The notes beneath the pieces are model-generated. The model worked only from the letters and a program-made list of their open reading frames with translations. It ran no database searches and was not told where the DNA came from. From an uncultured Chloroflexota bacterium (GTDB lineage: Bacteria > Chloroflexota > Dehalococcoidia > UBA2979), in assembly GCA_902827055.1 (NCBI GenBank), contig CADEHD010000020.1, positions 1-15,416 of the forward strand: a stretch of 15,416 bases of DNA. Reading direction: 5' to 3'. Made by a program: the position numbers and the translations under genes. This document shows, one piece after another, positions 1-8,045 of the stretch. How positions within the stretch are numbered: position 1 is the first letter of the stretch; each line of letters opens with the position of its first letter.

Positions 1-1
1 C

Positions 2-775
2 CAGGACCCCGCAGCCCTCGAGATTGCGCGCACTCGACTCGCCCGGTTCGGCGAGGGGGCCGTGCTTGCGCACGGCAACTTCCGCCAGCTGGAGCGGCAC
101 GCACGACAGGCCGGATTCGAGTCCGTCGATGGCGTATTGATGGACCTGGGCGCGTCGTCGATGCAACTCGACACGCCCGAGCGCGGCTTCTCGTTCCAGG
201 GGGACGAGGCGCTCGACATGCGGATGGACCCGTCGTCACCCACGACGGCTGCCGACATCGTGAATGAATGGGACGAGGAGGATCTTGCGAACGTGATCTG
301 GCGTTACGGCGAGGAGCGGCGGAGCCGCTCAATCGCCCGGTCGATCGTGTCGCGCCGTCCGCACCGCGGAACGCGCGACCTGGTCAGCGCCATCGAGCAG
401 GCCGTGGGACGGGGCAGGGAACGCCAAATTCACCCCGCCACTCTGACGTTCCAGGCCCTGAGGATTGCCGTCAACCAGGAACTGGACAGCCTGCAAGACG
501 CTCTCCCTCAAGCCCACGGTCTGCTCGATGGCGCTGGCGCGCGACTCGCCGTGATCTCGTTCCACTCGCTGGAGGATCGGATCGTCAAGAACTACCTCCG
601 GCGAGAGTCCACTGATTGCGTCTGCCCGCCACGCACGCCGCAATGTGTCTGCGGGCATGTAGCGACCCTCCGCCTGGTCACGCGCCGTGCGATGCGGCCG
701 AGCCCGGCGGAGGTCGCTGCCAATCCTCGATCTCGCTCGGCCAGGCTCCGCGCCGCCGAAGCGCTGGCCGCCTGA
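2..775 (+). CDS. rsmH: 16S rRNA (cytosine(1402)-N4)-methyltransferase RsmH (MraW), 5'-truncated by the window
   Basis: RsmH uses S-adenosylmethionine to methylate N4 of C1402 in the 16S rRNA decoding centre. The frame is already open at base 2 and reads QDPAALEIARTRL, matching the conserved segment just after the SAM-binding loop, so roughly 50 N-terminal residues lie upstream of the window and 257 are visible. Family hallmarks are clear: HGNFRQL, DGVLMDLGASSMQLD, RGFSF, LDMRMDP, RYGEERRSRSIAR, TFQALRIAVNQEL, ISFHSLEDRIVK and the Cys-rich CVCPPRTPQCVCGH, followed by the usual AMRPSPAEVAANPRSRSARLR tail. The GTG at 62 is an internal valine codon, not the start. The stop (773-775) shares its last base with the ATG of the next gene. 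rsmH commonly opens dcw clusters, often after mraZ, which would lie outside this window. Confidence 0.96.
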   Translation, partial: QDPAALEIARTRLARFGEGAVLAHGNFRQLERHARQAGFESVDGVLMDLGASSMQLDTPERGFSFQGDEALDMRMDPSSPTTAADIVNEWDEEDLANVIWRYGEERRSRSIARSIVSRRPHRGTRDLVSAIEQAVGRGRERQIHPATLTFQALRIAVNQELDSLQDALPQAHGLLDGAGARLAVISFHSLEDRIVKNYLRRESTDCVCPPRTPQCVCGHVATLRLVTRRAMRPSPAEVAANPRSRSARLRAAEALAA

Positions 776-1224
776 TGGCCTCCGCGGCCCTGCGTCGGGC
801 ACCGGCTGCCGGGGTCATCCCGGCGCGCCGCCTGATCGGACGCCTGCCGGGGGCAGCCCTCTCCATCCTCGCGCTCTCGCTGGTCATGCTCACCGGCGGG
901 CTGCAGGTCATGCAGGCCAGCCAGGCGGCATCCGCCGGGTACGAAATCGGCCGCCTCGAACGCGAGCGCGACCGCCTGAACGCCGAGATCCGGCTGCTCG
1001 AGGTCGAGGTGGCCAACATGGCGCACTCCGACCGCGTGCTCCAGCAGGCCACGGAGCGCCTCGGGATGGTGCAACCGACCACCTCGGTCCGCGTCGCCGT
1101 CGGCGTCGCGGCGCCGCAGGGCATCCCGATCCCCAGCCGGTTCACGCCGCCCCTCGAGGTGGTGGGGCCACTGCAGCGTCCCTGGTGGGCGAAGGTGCTG
1201 GAGAGTCTGCCCCCCGTCCGCTAG
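775..1224 (+). CDS. ftsL: FtsL/DivIC-like cell division membrane protein
   Basis: This small bitopic protein of 149 residues is the likely FtsL, which with a DivIC/FtsB partner and FtsQ activates the FtsW-FtsI synthase at the septum. It has a basic cytoplasmic N-terminus (about 1-23), one membrane segment (about 24-46) and a heptad-like coiled coil (about 55-83, with L61, L68, I72, L75, V79 and M82). A typical FtsL/DivIC end motif, ATERLGMVQP, follows at 92-101. A Pro-rich tail of about 48 residues then ends in RPWWAKVLESLPPVR. ATG 775 is chosen because it overlaps the rsmH stop as TGATG; extending the frame upstream would only add residues read inside rsmH. No strong Shine-Dalgarno is seen, so translation is probably coupled to rsmH. 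Primary sequence conservation is low in this family, so the assignment rests on topology, the LGM motif and position between rsmH and ftsI. Confidence 0.82.
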   Translation: MASAALRRAPAAGVIPARRLIGRLPGAALSILALSLVMLTGGLQVMQASQAASAGYEIGRLERERDRLNAEIRLLEVEVANMAHSDRVLQQATERLGMVQPTTSVRVAVGVAAPQGIPIPSRFTPPLEVVGPLQRPWWAKVLESLPPVR

Positions 1225-1241
1225 TTCGCGTCCACCGTTGC

Positions 1242-1248
1242 GAGGGAG
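1242..1248 (+). promoter_or_regulatory. Ribosome binding site of ftsI
   Basis: GAGGGAG lies 6 bases before the GTG at 1255 in the 30-base gap after the ftsL-like gene. It supports the GTG start, since no in-frame ATG gives a better N-terminus upstream of the membrane segment. Confidence 0.7.
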
Positions 1249-1254
1249 CTCCCC

Positions 1255-3000
1255 GTGTCCGAGCAGCGGCCCCATCACCTGACCTGGCGACACGCCGCTC
1301 TCCTCGCCGGCATGGCCGCCTCGCTGGTCGCGGTGATCGTGCGCCTCTGGCAGGTCCAGGTCGTCGACCACCAGTCGTACGTCGAGCAGGCGGCGCGCAC
1401 CCGAGATGGCGTTGCGGCGACCTCCGCACCACGCGGTACGATTACTGATGCGACTGGTTATCCACTTGCGATGTCCCGCGACACGTGGGACGTCTACCTC
1501 GACACCTTCCTCTGGCGCGATCGCGACAAGGCTCGCGACGCGGCATTCAAGCTGTCGCAGGTCCTGGGGATCGACGCCGCCCAGACGTTCGAGCTCGGAA
1601 CGGCGCAGAGCCGAGGGGACATCCCGTTGCTGCGTCACATCCCCTACGAGACGGGCCGCCAACTCACTGAGCAGGAGCTGTGGGGCGTCCGCCTGCTGCC
1701 CTCGGCAGAGCGCATCTACCCAGAGGGCACCCTCGCGTCGCCACTGGTGGGGTACACGGGGCTGAGCGGCGAGGGGCTCTGGGGGCTCGAACTCGACTAC
1801 GAGCAGGTCCTCCGCGGTCGCAGCGGCATGGTGATGTCGGAGCGCGACCCGCTCGGCCGGCCGATCGCCTTCGGGACCCGCATCGAGCGCTCCGCCGAGG
1901 TCGGCGGCGATGTCGAGCTCACGATCGACCGCCACATCCAGCGCATCGTCGAGCAGCGGCTGGACGAGGCGCTCCGCGAGAACAGCGCGCCGAGTGGCAG
2001 CGTCCTGGTGATGAACCCGCGCACGGGTGCGCTGCTCGCCATCGCCTCCCGCCCCGCACCCACCTCGTACGACAAGATCCTCGACCACCCGAAGCTCTCG
2101 TCGATCGTCCGCGCGCGCCCGGTCACGGACCTGTACGAGCCGGGCTCGGTCATCAAGACGCTGACCACGGCGACCGCGATCGACCTCGGGCTTATCTCGC
2201 CGACGACGACCTACATCGATACCGGGCGCGTCGACATCCCCGGCACGCAGTACACGATTCGCAACTGGGACTTCCAGAAGTACGGCCAGGTCACGATGAC
2301 CGAGTACCTGCAGCGCTCGCTGAACACGGGCTCGGTCTGGCTGTCCTCGAAAATCGGGGCGCGTGATTTCTATCGGTACCTCGACACCTTTGGCCTCGGC
2401 GAGCCGACGCACGTCGGCCTCTCCGGCGAGGGCGAGGGCATGATCCGCACGCCCGACCACGACGACTGGTACCCGGTCGACCTCGCGACGAACTCCTACG
2501 GGCAGGGGATGGCGGTCACACCGCTCCAGGTCCTGACGGCGGTGTCGTCACTCGCGAACAACGGCGTGCTGATGCGCCCCTACGTCGTCTCGCGTATCGC
2601 CACTCATGGCGAGGTGCGCACCTTCCAGCCGGTGCGCGTGCGCCGCACGGTCTCCGAGGACTCGGCGCGCACGGTCCTCCGCATGATGTACGAGGTCGTC
2701 GAGGGCGTGCCGACGCACGGCGCGCGCGTCCCGGGCTACCACGTCGCCGGCAAGACGGGCACCACGCTCGTCTCAATCCCCACGGGATACGACCTCGACA
2801 CGACGATCGCGTCATTCGTCGGCTTCATCCCGTACGAGGACCCGCAGGTGGGCATTTTGGTCAAGATCGACCAGCCCGGCGGCGGCATGAACCTCGGCGG
2901 GCAGGTCGCTGCGCCGGCGTTCGCCAAGATGGCGGGCGACATCATGCAGTACCTCCGCGTGCCCTCGGGCCGCACGCCCTCCCAGGTGGCGACCCGGTGA
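1255..3000 (+). CDS. ftsI: Septal peptidoglycan transpeptidase FtsI (class B penicillin-binding protein)
   Basis: This is a monofunctional DD-transpeptidase that cross-links septal peptidoglycan outside the membrane, partnered with FtsW. The 581 residues are a normal length for a class B PBP. One membrane anchor (about 14-32) is followed by the pedestal domain with the typical APRGTITDATGYPLA (58-72). The transpeptidase domain carries all three active-site motifs: SVIK with nucleophile S298 (298-301), SLN (355-357) and KTG (500-502). No PASTA repeats are present at the C-terminus. The start is GTG 1255, supported by GAGGGAG 6 bases upstream. The stop overlaps the murF GTG by 4 bases, so murE, usually found at this junction, is absent. 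Class identification is firm; the septal rather than elongation role is inferred from cluster position next to ftsL and ftsW. Confidence 0.95.
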   Translation: MSEQRPHHLTWRHAALLAGMAASLVAVIVRLWQVQVVDHQSYVEQAARTRDGVAATSAPRGTITDATGYPLAMSRDTWDVYLDTFLWRDRDKARDAAFKLSQVLGIDAAQTFELGTAQSRGDIPLLRHIPYETGRQLTEQELWGVRLLPSAERIYPEGTLASPLVGYTGLSGEGLWGLELDYEQVLRGRSGMVMSERDPLGRPIAFGTRIERSAEVGGDVELTIDRHIQRIVEQRLDEALRENSAPSGSVLVMNPRTGALLAIASRPAPTSYDKILDHPKLSSIVRARPVTDLYEPGSVIKTLTTATAIDLGLISPTTTYIDTGRVDIPGTQYTIRNWDFQKYGQVTMTEYLQRSLNTGSVWLSSKIGARDFYRYLDTFGLGEPTHVGLSGEGEGMIRTPDHDDWYPVDLATNSYGQGMAVTPLQVLTAVSSLANNGVLMRPYVVSRIATHGEVRTFQPVRVRRTVSEDSARTVLRMMYEVVEGVPTHGARVPGYHVAGKTGTTLVSIPTGYDLDTTIASFVGFIPYEDPQVGILVKIDQPGGGMNLGGQVAAPAFAKMAGDIMQYLRVPSGRTPSQVATR

Positions 3001-4394
3001 GGCGCCCCCCGCAGCTCGACCGCGCCTTTGTCGAGGCCGCACTCGGCGGACAGCTGCGCACGGTCGCCGGGCCGGACCGCCCGGCCTCGGGTGCAGCCAT
3101 CGACTCGCGCGCGGTGGAGTCCGGCGATCTCTTCGTGGCGCTGCGCGGCGAACACCACGACGGGCACGACTTCGCGCGCGACGCCGTTCAGCGCGGCGCC
3201 GCCGCGGTCCTCCTCGAGCGGCCCGTGGCGGGCCTCGAGGAATCGCAGGCGGCGGTGTATTACGTCGAGGACGCCCTCGTCGCCTTGCAGACGCTCGGGG
3301 CGGCGTGGCGCCGCGCGCTCGTCGGGCTCGAGGTCGTCGGCATCACCGGGAGCGTGGGGAAGACGACCACCCGCGCGTTCACCGCCGAGCTGCTCGCCCG
3401 GCGCTTCCGAGTCCAGGCGACAGCGGGCTCCTTCAACAACGAGATTGGTGTGCCGCTCACCCTCCTCCAGCTGCGCCCGGAAACGGAGCGCGCCGTGATC
3501 GAGATGGGCATGTACACCACCGGTGAAATCGCCCAGCTCTGCACGTGGGCGCAGCCCCGCACCGGCGTCGTTCTGAACGTCGGGCCCGTGCACATGGAGC
3601 GCGCCGGTTCCATCGAGGCGATCGTCCGCGCCAAGCGCGAGCTCGTCGAGGCACTGCCGGCGAGCGGCTGCGCCATCCTCAACACTGACGACGCGCGCGT
3701 CGCCACGATGGCGTCCCACACTAAGGCGCGCGTGGTCGCCATCGGCGAGTCGCCCGAAGCCGACGTCCGCGCCGACGACGTGGTCGGCCACGGCTGGAGT
3801 GGCTTCGAGTTCACGCTGCGCTACCAGCAGTCCGCCAGCCGGGTGCGCGTGCAGCTGCCGGGGCGGCACCTGGTCACGAACGCGCTCGCGGCGGCGGCAG
3901 TGAGCCTGGTCGAGGGCATCGACTTCGCCCAGGTCGCCGCGGGCCTCGAGGCGCTGCGCGACAGCCCGCGGATGCGCGTGGTCGCGCTCGCCAACGGCGT
4001 AACGCTCCTCGACGACACGTACAACGCCAACCCGGGGTCGATGGCGGCCGCGCTCGGGCTGCTCGCGGACCTGCCCGGTCGCCGTGTCGCGCTCCTGGGC
4101 GACATGCGTGAGCTCGGACCTGTGACATCGAGCGAGCATCGCGACCTCGGGCGCCGCGCCGCGGCGGTCGTGAGCGTGCTGCTCACGGTCGGCGAGCTGA
4201 CCGAGGAAACGGCCATCGCGGCTCGCGAGGCGGGCCTCACCGATGTGCACCACCTGCTCGGGACCGATGACGCCACGCAGGCCCTCGGCCAGCGACTCGC
4301 CGCGGGCGACGTGGTGCTGATCAAGGGGTCGCGCGCGCTCGCGCTGGAGCGCGTCGTCCGCTCCCTGGAGCAGTCGTTCGGGGTGGCCTCGTGA
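2997..4394 (+). CDS. murF: UDP-MurNAc-tripeptide:D-Ala-D-Ala ligase MurF
   Basis: MurF is the cytoplasmic ATP-dependent ligase that adds D-Ala-D-Ala, made by Ddl encoded later in the cluster, to the UDP-MurNAc tripeptide. The 465 residues show the three Mur ligase domains. The N-terminal domain has DSRAVESGDLFVALRG (36-51). The central ATPase has the P-loop GSVGKTT (118-124), SFNNEIGVPLT (145-155) and EMGMYTTGEI (169-178). The C-terminal domain has DDTYNANPGSM (339-349), GDMRELG (368-374) and IKGSR (442-446). The NNEIGVPLT and YNANP motifs separate MurF from MurE. The start is the GTG at 2997, overlapping the ftsI stop as GTGA; the resulting N-terminus aligns with what is expected for the family. 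The stop overlaps the mraY GTG in the same way. Confidence 0.95.
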   Translation: MRRPPQLDRAFVEAALGGQLRTVAGPDRPASGAAIDSRAVESGDLFVALRGEHHDGHDFARDAVQRGAAAVLLERPVAGLEESQAAVYYVEDALVALQTLGAAWRRALVGLEVVGITGSVGKTTTRAFTAELLARRFRVQATAGSFNNEIGVPLTLLQLRPETERAVIEMGMYTTGEIAQLCTWAQPRTGVVLNVGPVHMERAGSIEAIVRAKRELVEALPASGCAILNTDDARVATMASHTKARVVAIGESPEADVRADDVVGHGWSGFEFTLRYQQSASRVRVQLPGRHLVTNALAAAAVSLVEGIDFAQVAAGLEALRDSPRMRVVALANGVTLLDDTYNANPGSMAAALGLLADLPGRRVALLGDMRELGPVTSSEHRDLGRRAAAVVSVLLTVGELTEETAIAAREAGLTDVHHLLGTDDATQALGQRLAAGDVVLIKGSRALALERVVRSLEQSFGVAS

Positions 4395-5353
4395 GCTACT
4401 CCCTGCTCTGCGGCGTCATCGCCTTCATCGTGTCACTTCTCGCAGGGCGACCCGTCGTCCGACTGCTGCGCGCGAAGAAGCTCGGCAAGGCGATCTCGGA
4501 ACTCGGGCCCTCCACGCACATGGTGAAGGCCGGGACGCCCACGATGGGTGGCCTGCTGAGCTGGGGCACCGTCGCGGCCGTGACCGTGCCGACGAACCTC
4601 TACGGCCGCCTCTCGATGCTGCTCCCCCTCAGCGTGCTGCTGGCGACGGTCGCGATCGGCATTTACGACGACCTCGGGACGCTGCTTACCAACGCGAAGT
4701 ACGGCGGACTCTCCTGGCGCGTGAAGTTCATCCTCATCGGCGGTATCGCGATGGTCGCGGCGCTGGTGCTCCATTTCTCGTTCGACGCCCACAGTGTGAA
4801 CGTGCCGTGGGTGGGCCAGCTCGATATCGGCCCGATTTACATCGCGGTGGCGTTCCTGACGGTGTTCGCGACCACCAGCGCCGTGGCGATCACGGACGGG
4901 CTTGATGGCCTGCTCGGGGGTACCGCGGCGTTCGCGTTCGCGGCGTACGCGGTGATCGCGTTCATGCAGGAGCAGATCTACCTCGGGACGTTCTCGTTCA
5001 CGGTCGTCGGAGCGCTCCTCGGGTTCCTGTGGTTCAACGCTCACCCGGCGCAGGTGTTCATGGGCGACGCCGGGGCGCTGCCGCTCGGCGCAACGCTCGC
5101 CACGGTGGCGCTGATGACGGGGCACTGGCTGCTGCTGCCGGTCATCGGGATCGTCTTCGTCGCCGAAGCGCTGAGCGATGTGATCCAGATCGCCTACTTC
5201 AAGACCACCGGCGGCCGGCGGATCTTCCGCATGGCGCCGTTGCACAACCACCTTGAACTGCTCGGCTGGAGCGAGCCGCAGATCGTGGTCCGCATGTGGT
5301 TAGTGGGATTCGCGGCGGGCATGGTCGGCGTCGCGCTCGCGTTGACGGTGTGA
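4391..5353 (+). CDS. mraY: Phospho-N-acetylmuramoyl-pentapeptide transferase MraY
   Basis: MraY transfers phospho-MurNAc-pentapeptide from UDP to undecaprenyl phosphate, making lipid I at the inner face of the membrane. The 320 residues form about ten hydrophobic segments, as the family requires. Signature motifs are GTPTMGGLL (48-56), YDDLG with D93 and D94 (92-96), NAKYGGLSWRVKF (101-113), ITDGLDGL (167-174), NAHPAQVFMGDAGALPLG (216-233, with D226) and MAPLHNHLELLGWSEPQIV (281-299). The histidine motif reads HNH where E. coli has HHH. The start is GTG 4391, overlapping murF as GTGA. After its stop comes the first gap in a run of overlaps, with an inverted repeat, before murD. Confidence 0.96.
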   Translation: MSYSLLCGVIAFIVSLLAGRPVVRLLRAKKLGKAISELGPSTHMVKAGTPTMGGLLSWGTVAAVTVPTNLYGRLSMLLPLSVLLATVAIGIYDDLGTLLTNAKYGGLSWRVKFILIGGIAMVAALVLHFSFDAHSVNVPWVGQLDIGPIYIAVAFLTVFATTSAVAITDGLDGLLGGTAAFAFAAYAVIAFMQEQIYLGTFSFTVVGALLGFLWFNAHPAQVFMGDAGALPLGATLATVALMTGHWLLLPVIGIVFVAEALSDVIQIAYFKTTGGRRIFRMAPLHNHLELLGWSEPQIVVRMWLVGFAAGMVGVALALTV

Positions 5354-5367
5354 TACAAACATGTATC
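5352..5367 (+). repeat. Perfect 6-bp inverted repeat in the mraY-murD gap
   Basis: GATACA and TGTATC face each other across a 4-base spacer (AACA), beginning inside the mraY stop codon. The 26-base gap is distinctly AT-richer than the surrounding coding DNA. A TTGACG at 5342-5347 followed 16 bases later by TATCGG gives a weak candidate promoter overlapping the repeat. The repeat could be an operator, a small RNA hairpin near the murD start, or chance. No run of T follows, so it is not a standard intrinsic terminator. Confidence 0.4.
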
Positions 5368-5379
5368 GGCTAATGCGCT

Positions 5380-6798
5380 ATGGCAGATGAACACCTACAG
5401 GCCCGCTCTGGGCAGCGTAACAGACTGCGAGGCGCTCGCGTGACGGTCGTCGGGCTCGGCATCGAGGGCGTGGACCTCGTGCGCTTCCTCACCTCCGAGG
5501 GGGCTCGAGTCACGGTGTCCGACTCCCGTCGCCCGGATCAGCTGCACGCTGCGCTCGATGCGGTCACGCCATTCGCTCCTGCCCTGTCACTCGGCGATCC
5601 TGCACACCCCGCCGTGACGGACGCCGAGGCGGTGTTTGTCTCGCAAAGCGTGGATTGGCACCTCCCCGCGCTCGACGCGGCCCGCGCCCGTGGCGTGCCG
5701 GTCTCCTCGATGGCGCGCCTGTTCCTCGAGCGGTGCCCGGCCCCTGTCGCGGGGATCACAGGGTCCTCGGGCAAGACGACGACGACAGCGCTGGTCGGCG
5801 CAATGCTCGACGCCGCCGAAGTCGACCACGTGGTGGGCGGCAACATCGGCGTGGGGCTCCTGGGGCTCCTCGACCGCATCGACCCCGACACCCGCGTGGT
5901 CGCGGAGCTGTCGCACACGCAGCTTGAAAGCGTGGAATCGAGCCCGCACTGGGCGTGCCTGACGAACGTGACGCCGAATCACCTCGACCAGTTCAGCTGG
6001 GACGCCTACGTCGACCTCAAGCGACGGATCTTCCAGTTCCAGGGCGCCGACGATGTCGCGATCTTCAACCTCGACGACCCGGTCAGCCGGGATCTGCTGC
6101 GCGAGGCACCCGGCACGGTGCGCGCGACGTCGCTTGTCGCGCCGCTCGTCGCCGACGGCGTGGCCCTCGATGGCGTGACCGTCGAGGAGGGCACGATCGT
6201 GCGTCGCGAGGGGGGTGCGGCCCACGCCGTGATGACGCGCCAGGATGTGCCCCTGCGCGGCGAGCACAATCTCGCGAACGTGCTTCAGGCGACGGCCGTC
6301 GCCTCGCTCCTCGGCGTCCCGGACACGGCCATCGCGAGCGCCGTGCGCGGGTTCCGCGGAGTGGCCCACCGCCTCGAGCATGTTGCCACGGTCGAAGGCG
6401 TGCTGTGGGTGAACGACTCGATTGCGACCACGCCCGAGCGGACGCTGGCCGGGCTGCGGTCGTACACCGAGCCGGTCGTCCTGTTGCTCGGCGGCCGCGA
6501 CAAGGCGCTCCCCCTCGATGAGCTGGCCGCGGCCGTGGCCACGCGCTGCCGGGCCGTGATCACGTTCGGCGAGGCGGGCGAGCTCTTCGCGAGTGCGATG
6601 CGCCCGGCGGCCTCCGACCTGCACGTCGCGCGGGTGGACACGATCGAGGCCGCGGTGCTGGCTGCGGCTCGCGTCGCGCGCCCGGGCGACGTGGTGCTCT
6701 GCTCGCCAGCCGGGACCTCGTTCGATGCGTACCCCAACTTCGAGCGGCGCGGCGAAGCGTTCCGCGAGGCGGTTCGTGCCCTCCTGGGAGGCCGCTGA
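5380..6798 (+). CDS. murD: UDP-N-acetylmuramoyl-L-alanine:D-glutamate ligase MurD
   Basis: MurD adds D-glutamate to UDP-MurNAc-L-Ala in the cytoplasm. The 472 residues begin with a Rossmann-type segment VTVVGLGIEGVDLVRFL (21-37). The P-loop is ITGSSGKTTTT (126-136), followed by GGNIGVGLL (153-161), ELSHTQLE (176-183), NVTPNHLDQF (196-205, with H201) and K214, which aligns with the carbamylated lysine of the family. The C-terminal domain has VNDSIATTPERTLAGL (344-359), LGGRDKALPL (370-379) and CSPAGTSFDAYPNFERRGEAF (441-461). ATG 5380 adds about 20 residues before the Rossmann strand and has no good Shine-Dalgarno; an in-frame GTG at 5440 would start too close to that strand, so 5380 is preferred with modest certainty. 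The stop overlaps the ftsW ATG by one base. Confidence 0.94.
   Translation: MADEHLQARSGQRNRLRGARVTVVGLGIEGVDLVRFLTSEGARVTVSDSRRPDQLHAALDAVTPFAPALSLGDPAHPAVTDAEAVFVSQSVDWHLPALDAARARGVPVSSMARLFLERCPAPVAGITGSSGKTTTTALVGAMLDAAEVDHVVGGNIGVGLLGLLDRIDPDTRVVAELSHTQLESVESSPHWACLTNVTPNHLDQFSWDAYVDLKRRIFQFQGADDVAIFNLDDPVSRDLLREAPGTVRATSLVAPLVADGVALDGVTVEEGTIVRREGGAAHAVMTRQDVPLRGEHNLANVLQATAVASLLGVPDTAIASAVRGFRGVAHRLEHVATVEGVLWVNDSIATTPERTLAGLRSYTEPVVLLLGGRDKALPLDELAAAVATRCRAVITFGEAGELFASAMRPAASDLHVARVDTIEAAVLAAARVARPGDVVLCSPAGTSFDAYPNFERRGEAFREAVRALLGGR
6786..6791 (+). promoter_or_regulatory. Ribosome binding site of ftsW
   Basis: GGGAGG sits 6 bases before the ATG at 6798 and selects it over the in-frame ATGs at 6813 and 6876. 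It lies inside the last codons of murD, so termination of murD and initiation of ftsW occur at the same place. Confidence 0.65.
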
Positions 6799-8045
6799 TG
6801 GCCCGCGGCGCGATGGTCTTCGGTGCACGCGGCGCTCGCGAGGCGCGCGGCAGTGTCCGCGCTCCCTCCGAGGTGATGCCGTGGATCGCGCGCCGCCACG
6901 CGCCGGACTACCTGCTGCTGGCGGTGGTGACCACCCTGGTGCTGTTCGGGTTGATCGCGGTTTACTCGTCCTCATACGCGTACGCGGAGTTCGAGTTCGA
7001 GGACGCGAACTACTTCATCAAGCGGCAGGCGCTCTGGGCGGCGATCGGGTTCATAGGCCTCGTCGCCCTCATGAACGTCGACTACCGCTGGCTGCGCTGG
7101 CTCGCGATTCCGATCATCGGCATCGCCATCGCGTCGCTGATCGCGGTGCACGTGGTGGGTGATGACATCTACGGCGCGAAGCGCTGGATCACGATCGGTC
7201 CGATGAGCGCGCAGCCGAGCGAGTTCGCGAAGTTCGCGGTGCTCCTCTACATGTCGGCGTGGCTCGCGGCCAAGGGCGAGGCGGTACGCGACCTCCAGAT
7301 GGGCGTCGGTCCGTTCGTCTTCATCGTCGCCTGCGTGAGCGGGCTCGTCATGGCGCAGCCGGACCTCGGCACCACGGTGATGATCCTGGCGATCACCGGG
7401 ACCCTGTTCTTCGTCGCCAAGTCGAAGCTGGTGCACATCTTCTGGCTGGCGGTGGCCTCGGGGCTGGGTGGACTGCTGCTCATCGCCCTCTCCGGCTACC
7501 GGATGGACCGCATCACCTCGTTCCGTGCCGCCGAGGCGGACCCGTCGGGCCTCGGGTTCCAGACGCTGCAGCTCCTGGTCGCGTTCGGGTCGGGCGGGGT
7601 CTGGGGACTCGGGCTCGGTGTCTCGAGGCAGAAGTTCCTCTACATCCCCGGGGCCCACACGGACGGCGTGATGGCGATCATCGGCGAGGAGCTGGGGTTC
7701 GTCGGGCTCGTCGTGGTCCTGATGCTCTTCGTGGTCCTGGTCTGGCGCGCCGCGCTCATCGCGCACCGCGCCCCGGACACGTTCGGCTCGCTCCTCGCGA
7801 CGGGGACCATCGCCTGGATCGGGTTCCAGCTCCTGATCAACGTCGCCGGGGTGACGAGGATGATCCCGCTTACCGGCATCCCGCTCCCGTTCCTGTCCTC
7901 CGGCGGATCGGCGCTGGCCGCGGTGATGGCCGCCGTTGGGGTGCTCCTCTCGGTCTCCCGTTACACGGCTGTGCCGGAGGCCACCACCACCCCTCGAGGC
8001 GTCGCGCGCGGGCTGGGCCCGCGCCCGGACGGAGTCGGCGAGTGA
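6798..8045 (+). CDS. ftsW: SEDS-family septal peptidoglycan polymerase FtsW
   Basis: FtsW polymerises lipid II into glycan strands at the septum, paired with the class B PBP FtsI. The 415 residues carry about ten membrane segments beginning near residue 38. Diagnostic SEDS motifs are GAKRWITIG (126-134), AQPSEFAKFA (138-147), MAQPDLGTT (185-193), YRMDRITSF (234-242) and IPGAHTDGVMAIIGEELGF (283-301). D289 in the last motif matches the catalytic aspartate known in FtsW/RodA. Near the end is LTGIPLPFLSSGGSALAA (358-375); the usual SYGGSS is SSGGSA here. The start is ATG 6798, with GGGAGG upstream and TGATG overlap with murD. The cytoplasmic N-terminus of about 35 residues is rich in Arg and Ala. 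FtsW rather than RodA is inferred from the dcw context. Confidence 0.94.
   Translation: MARGAMVFGARGAREARGSVRAPSEVMPWIARRHAPDYLLLAVVTTLVLFGLIAVYSSSYAYAEFEFEDANYFIKRQALWAAIGFIGLVALMNVDYRWLRWLAIPIIGIAIASLIAVHVVGDDIYGAKRWITIGPMSAQPSEFAKFAVLLYMSAWLAAKGEAVRDLQMGVGPFVFIVACVSGLVMAQPDLGTTVMILAITGTLFFVAKSKLVHIFWLAVASGLGGLLLIALSGYRMDRITSFRAAEADPSGLGFQTLQLLVAFGSGGVWGLGLGVSRQKFLYIPGAHTDGVMAIIGEELGFVGLVVVLMLFVVLVWRAALIAHRAPDTFGSLLATGTIAWIGFQLLINVAGVTRMIPLTGIPLPFLSSGGSALAAVMAAVGVLLSVSRYTAVPEATTTPRGVARGLGPRPDGVGE

Noticed and set aside
592..2460. Long open frame on the minus strand (622 codons) across rsmH, ftsL and ftsI
   Set aside because: It is antisense to three recognised genes, its translation is Arg/Asp/His-rich without any domain, and such frames are expected opposite GC-rich codons.
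2736..4253. Long minus-strand frame (505 codons) opposite murF
   Set aside because: Composition is a mirror of the murF codons (Arg, Ala, Asp, Gly) and no motif is recognisable.
5352..5367. Intrinsic terminator after mraY
   Set aside because: The stem has only six pairs, four of them A-T, and no T-run follows; termination here would also cut off essential downstream genes.
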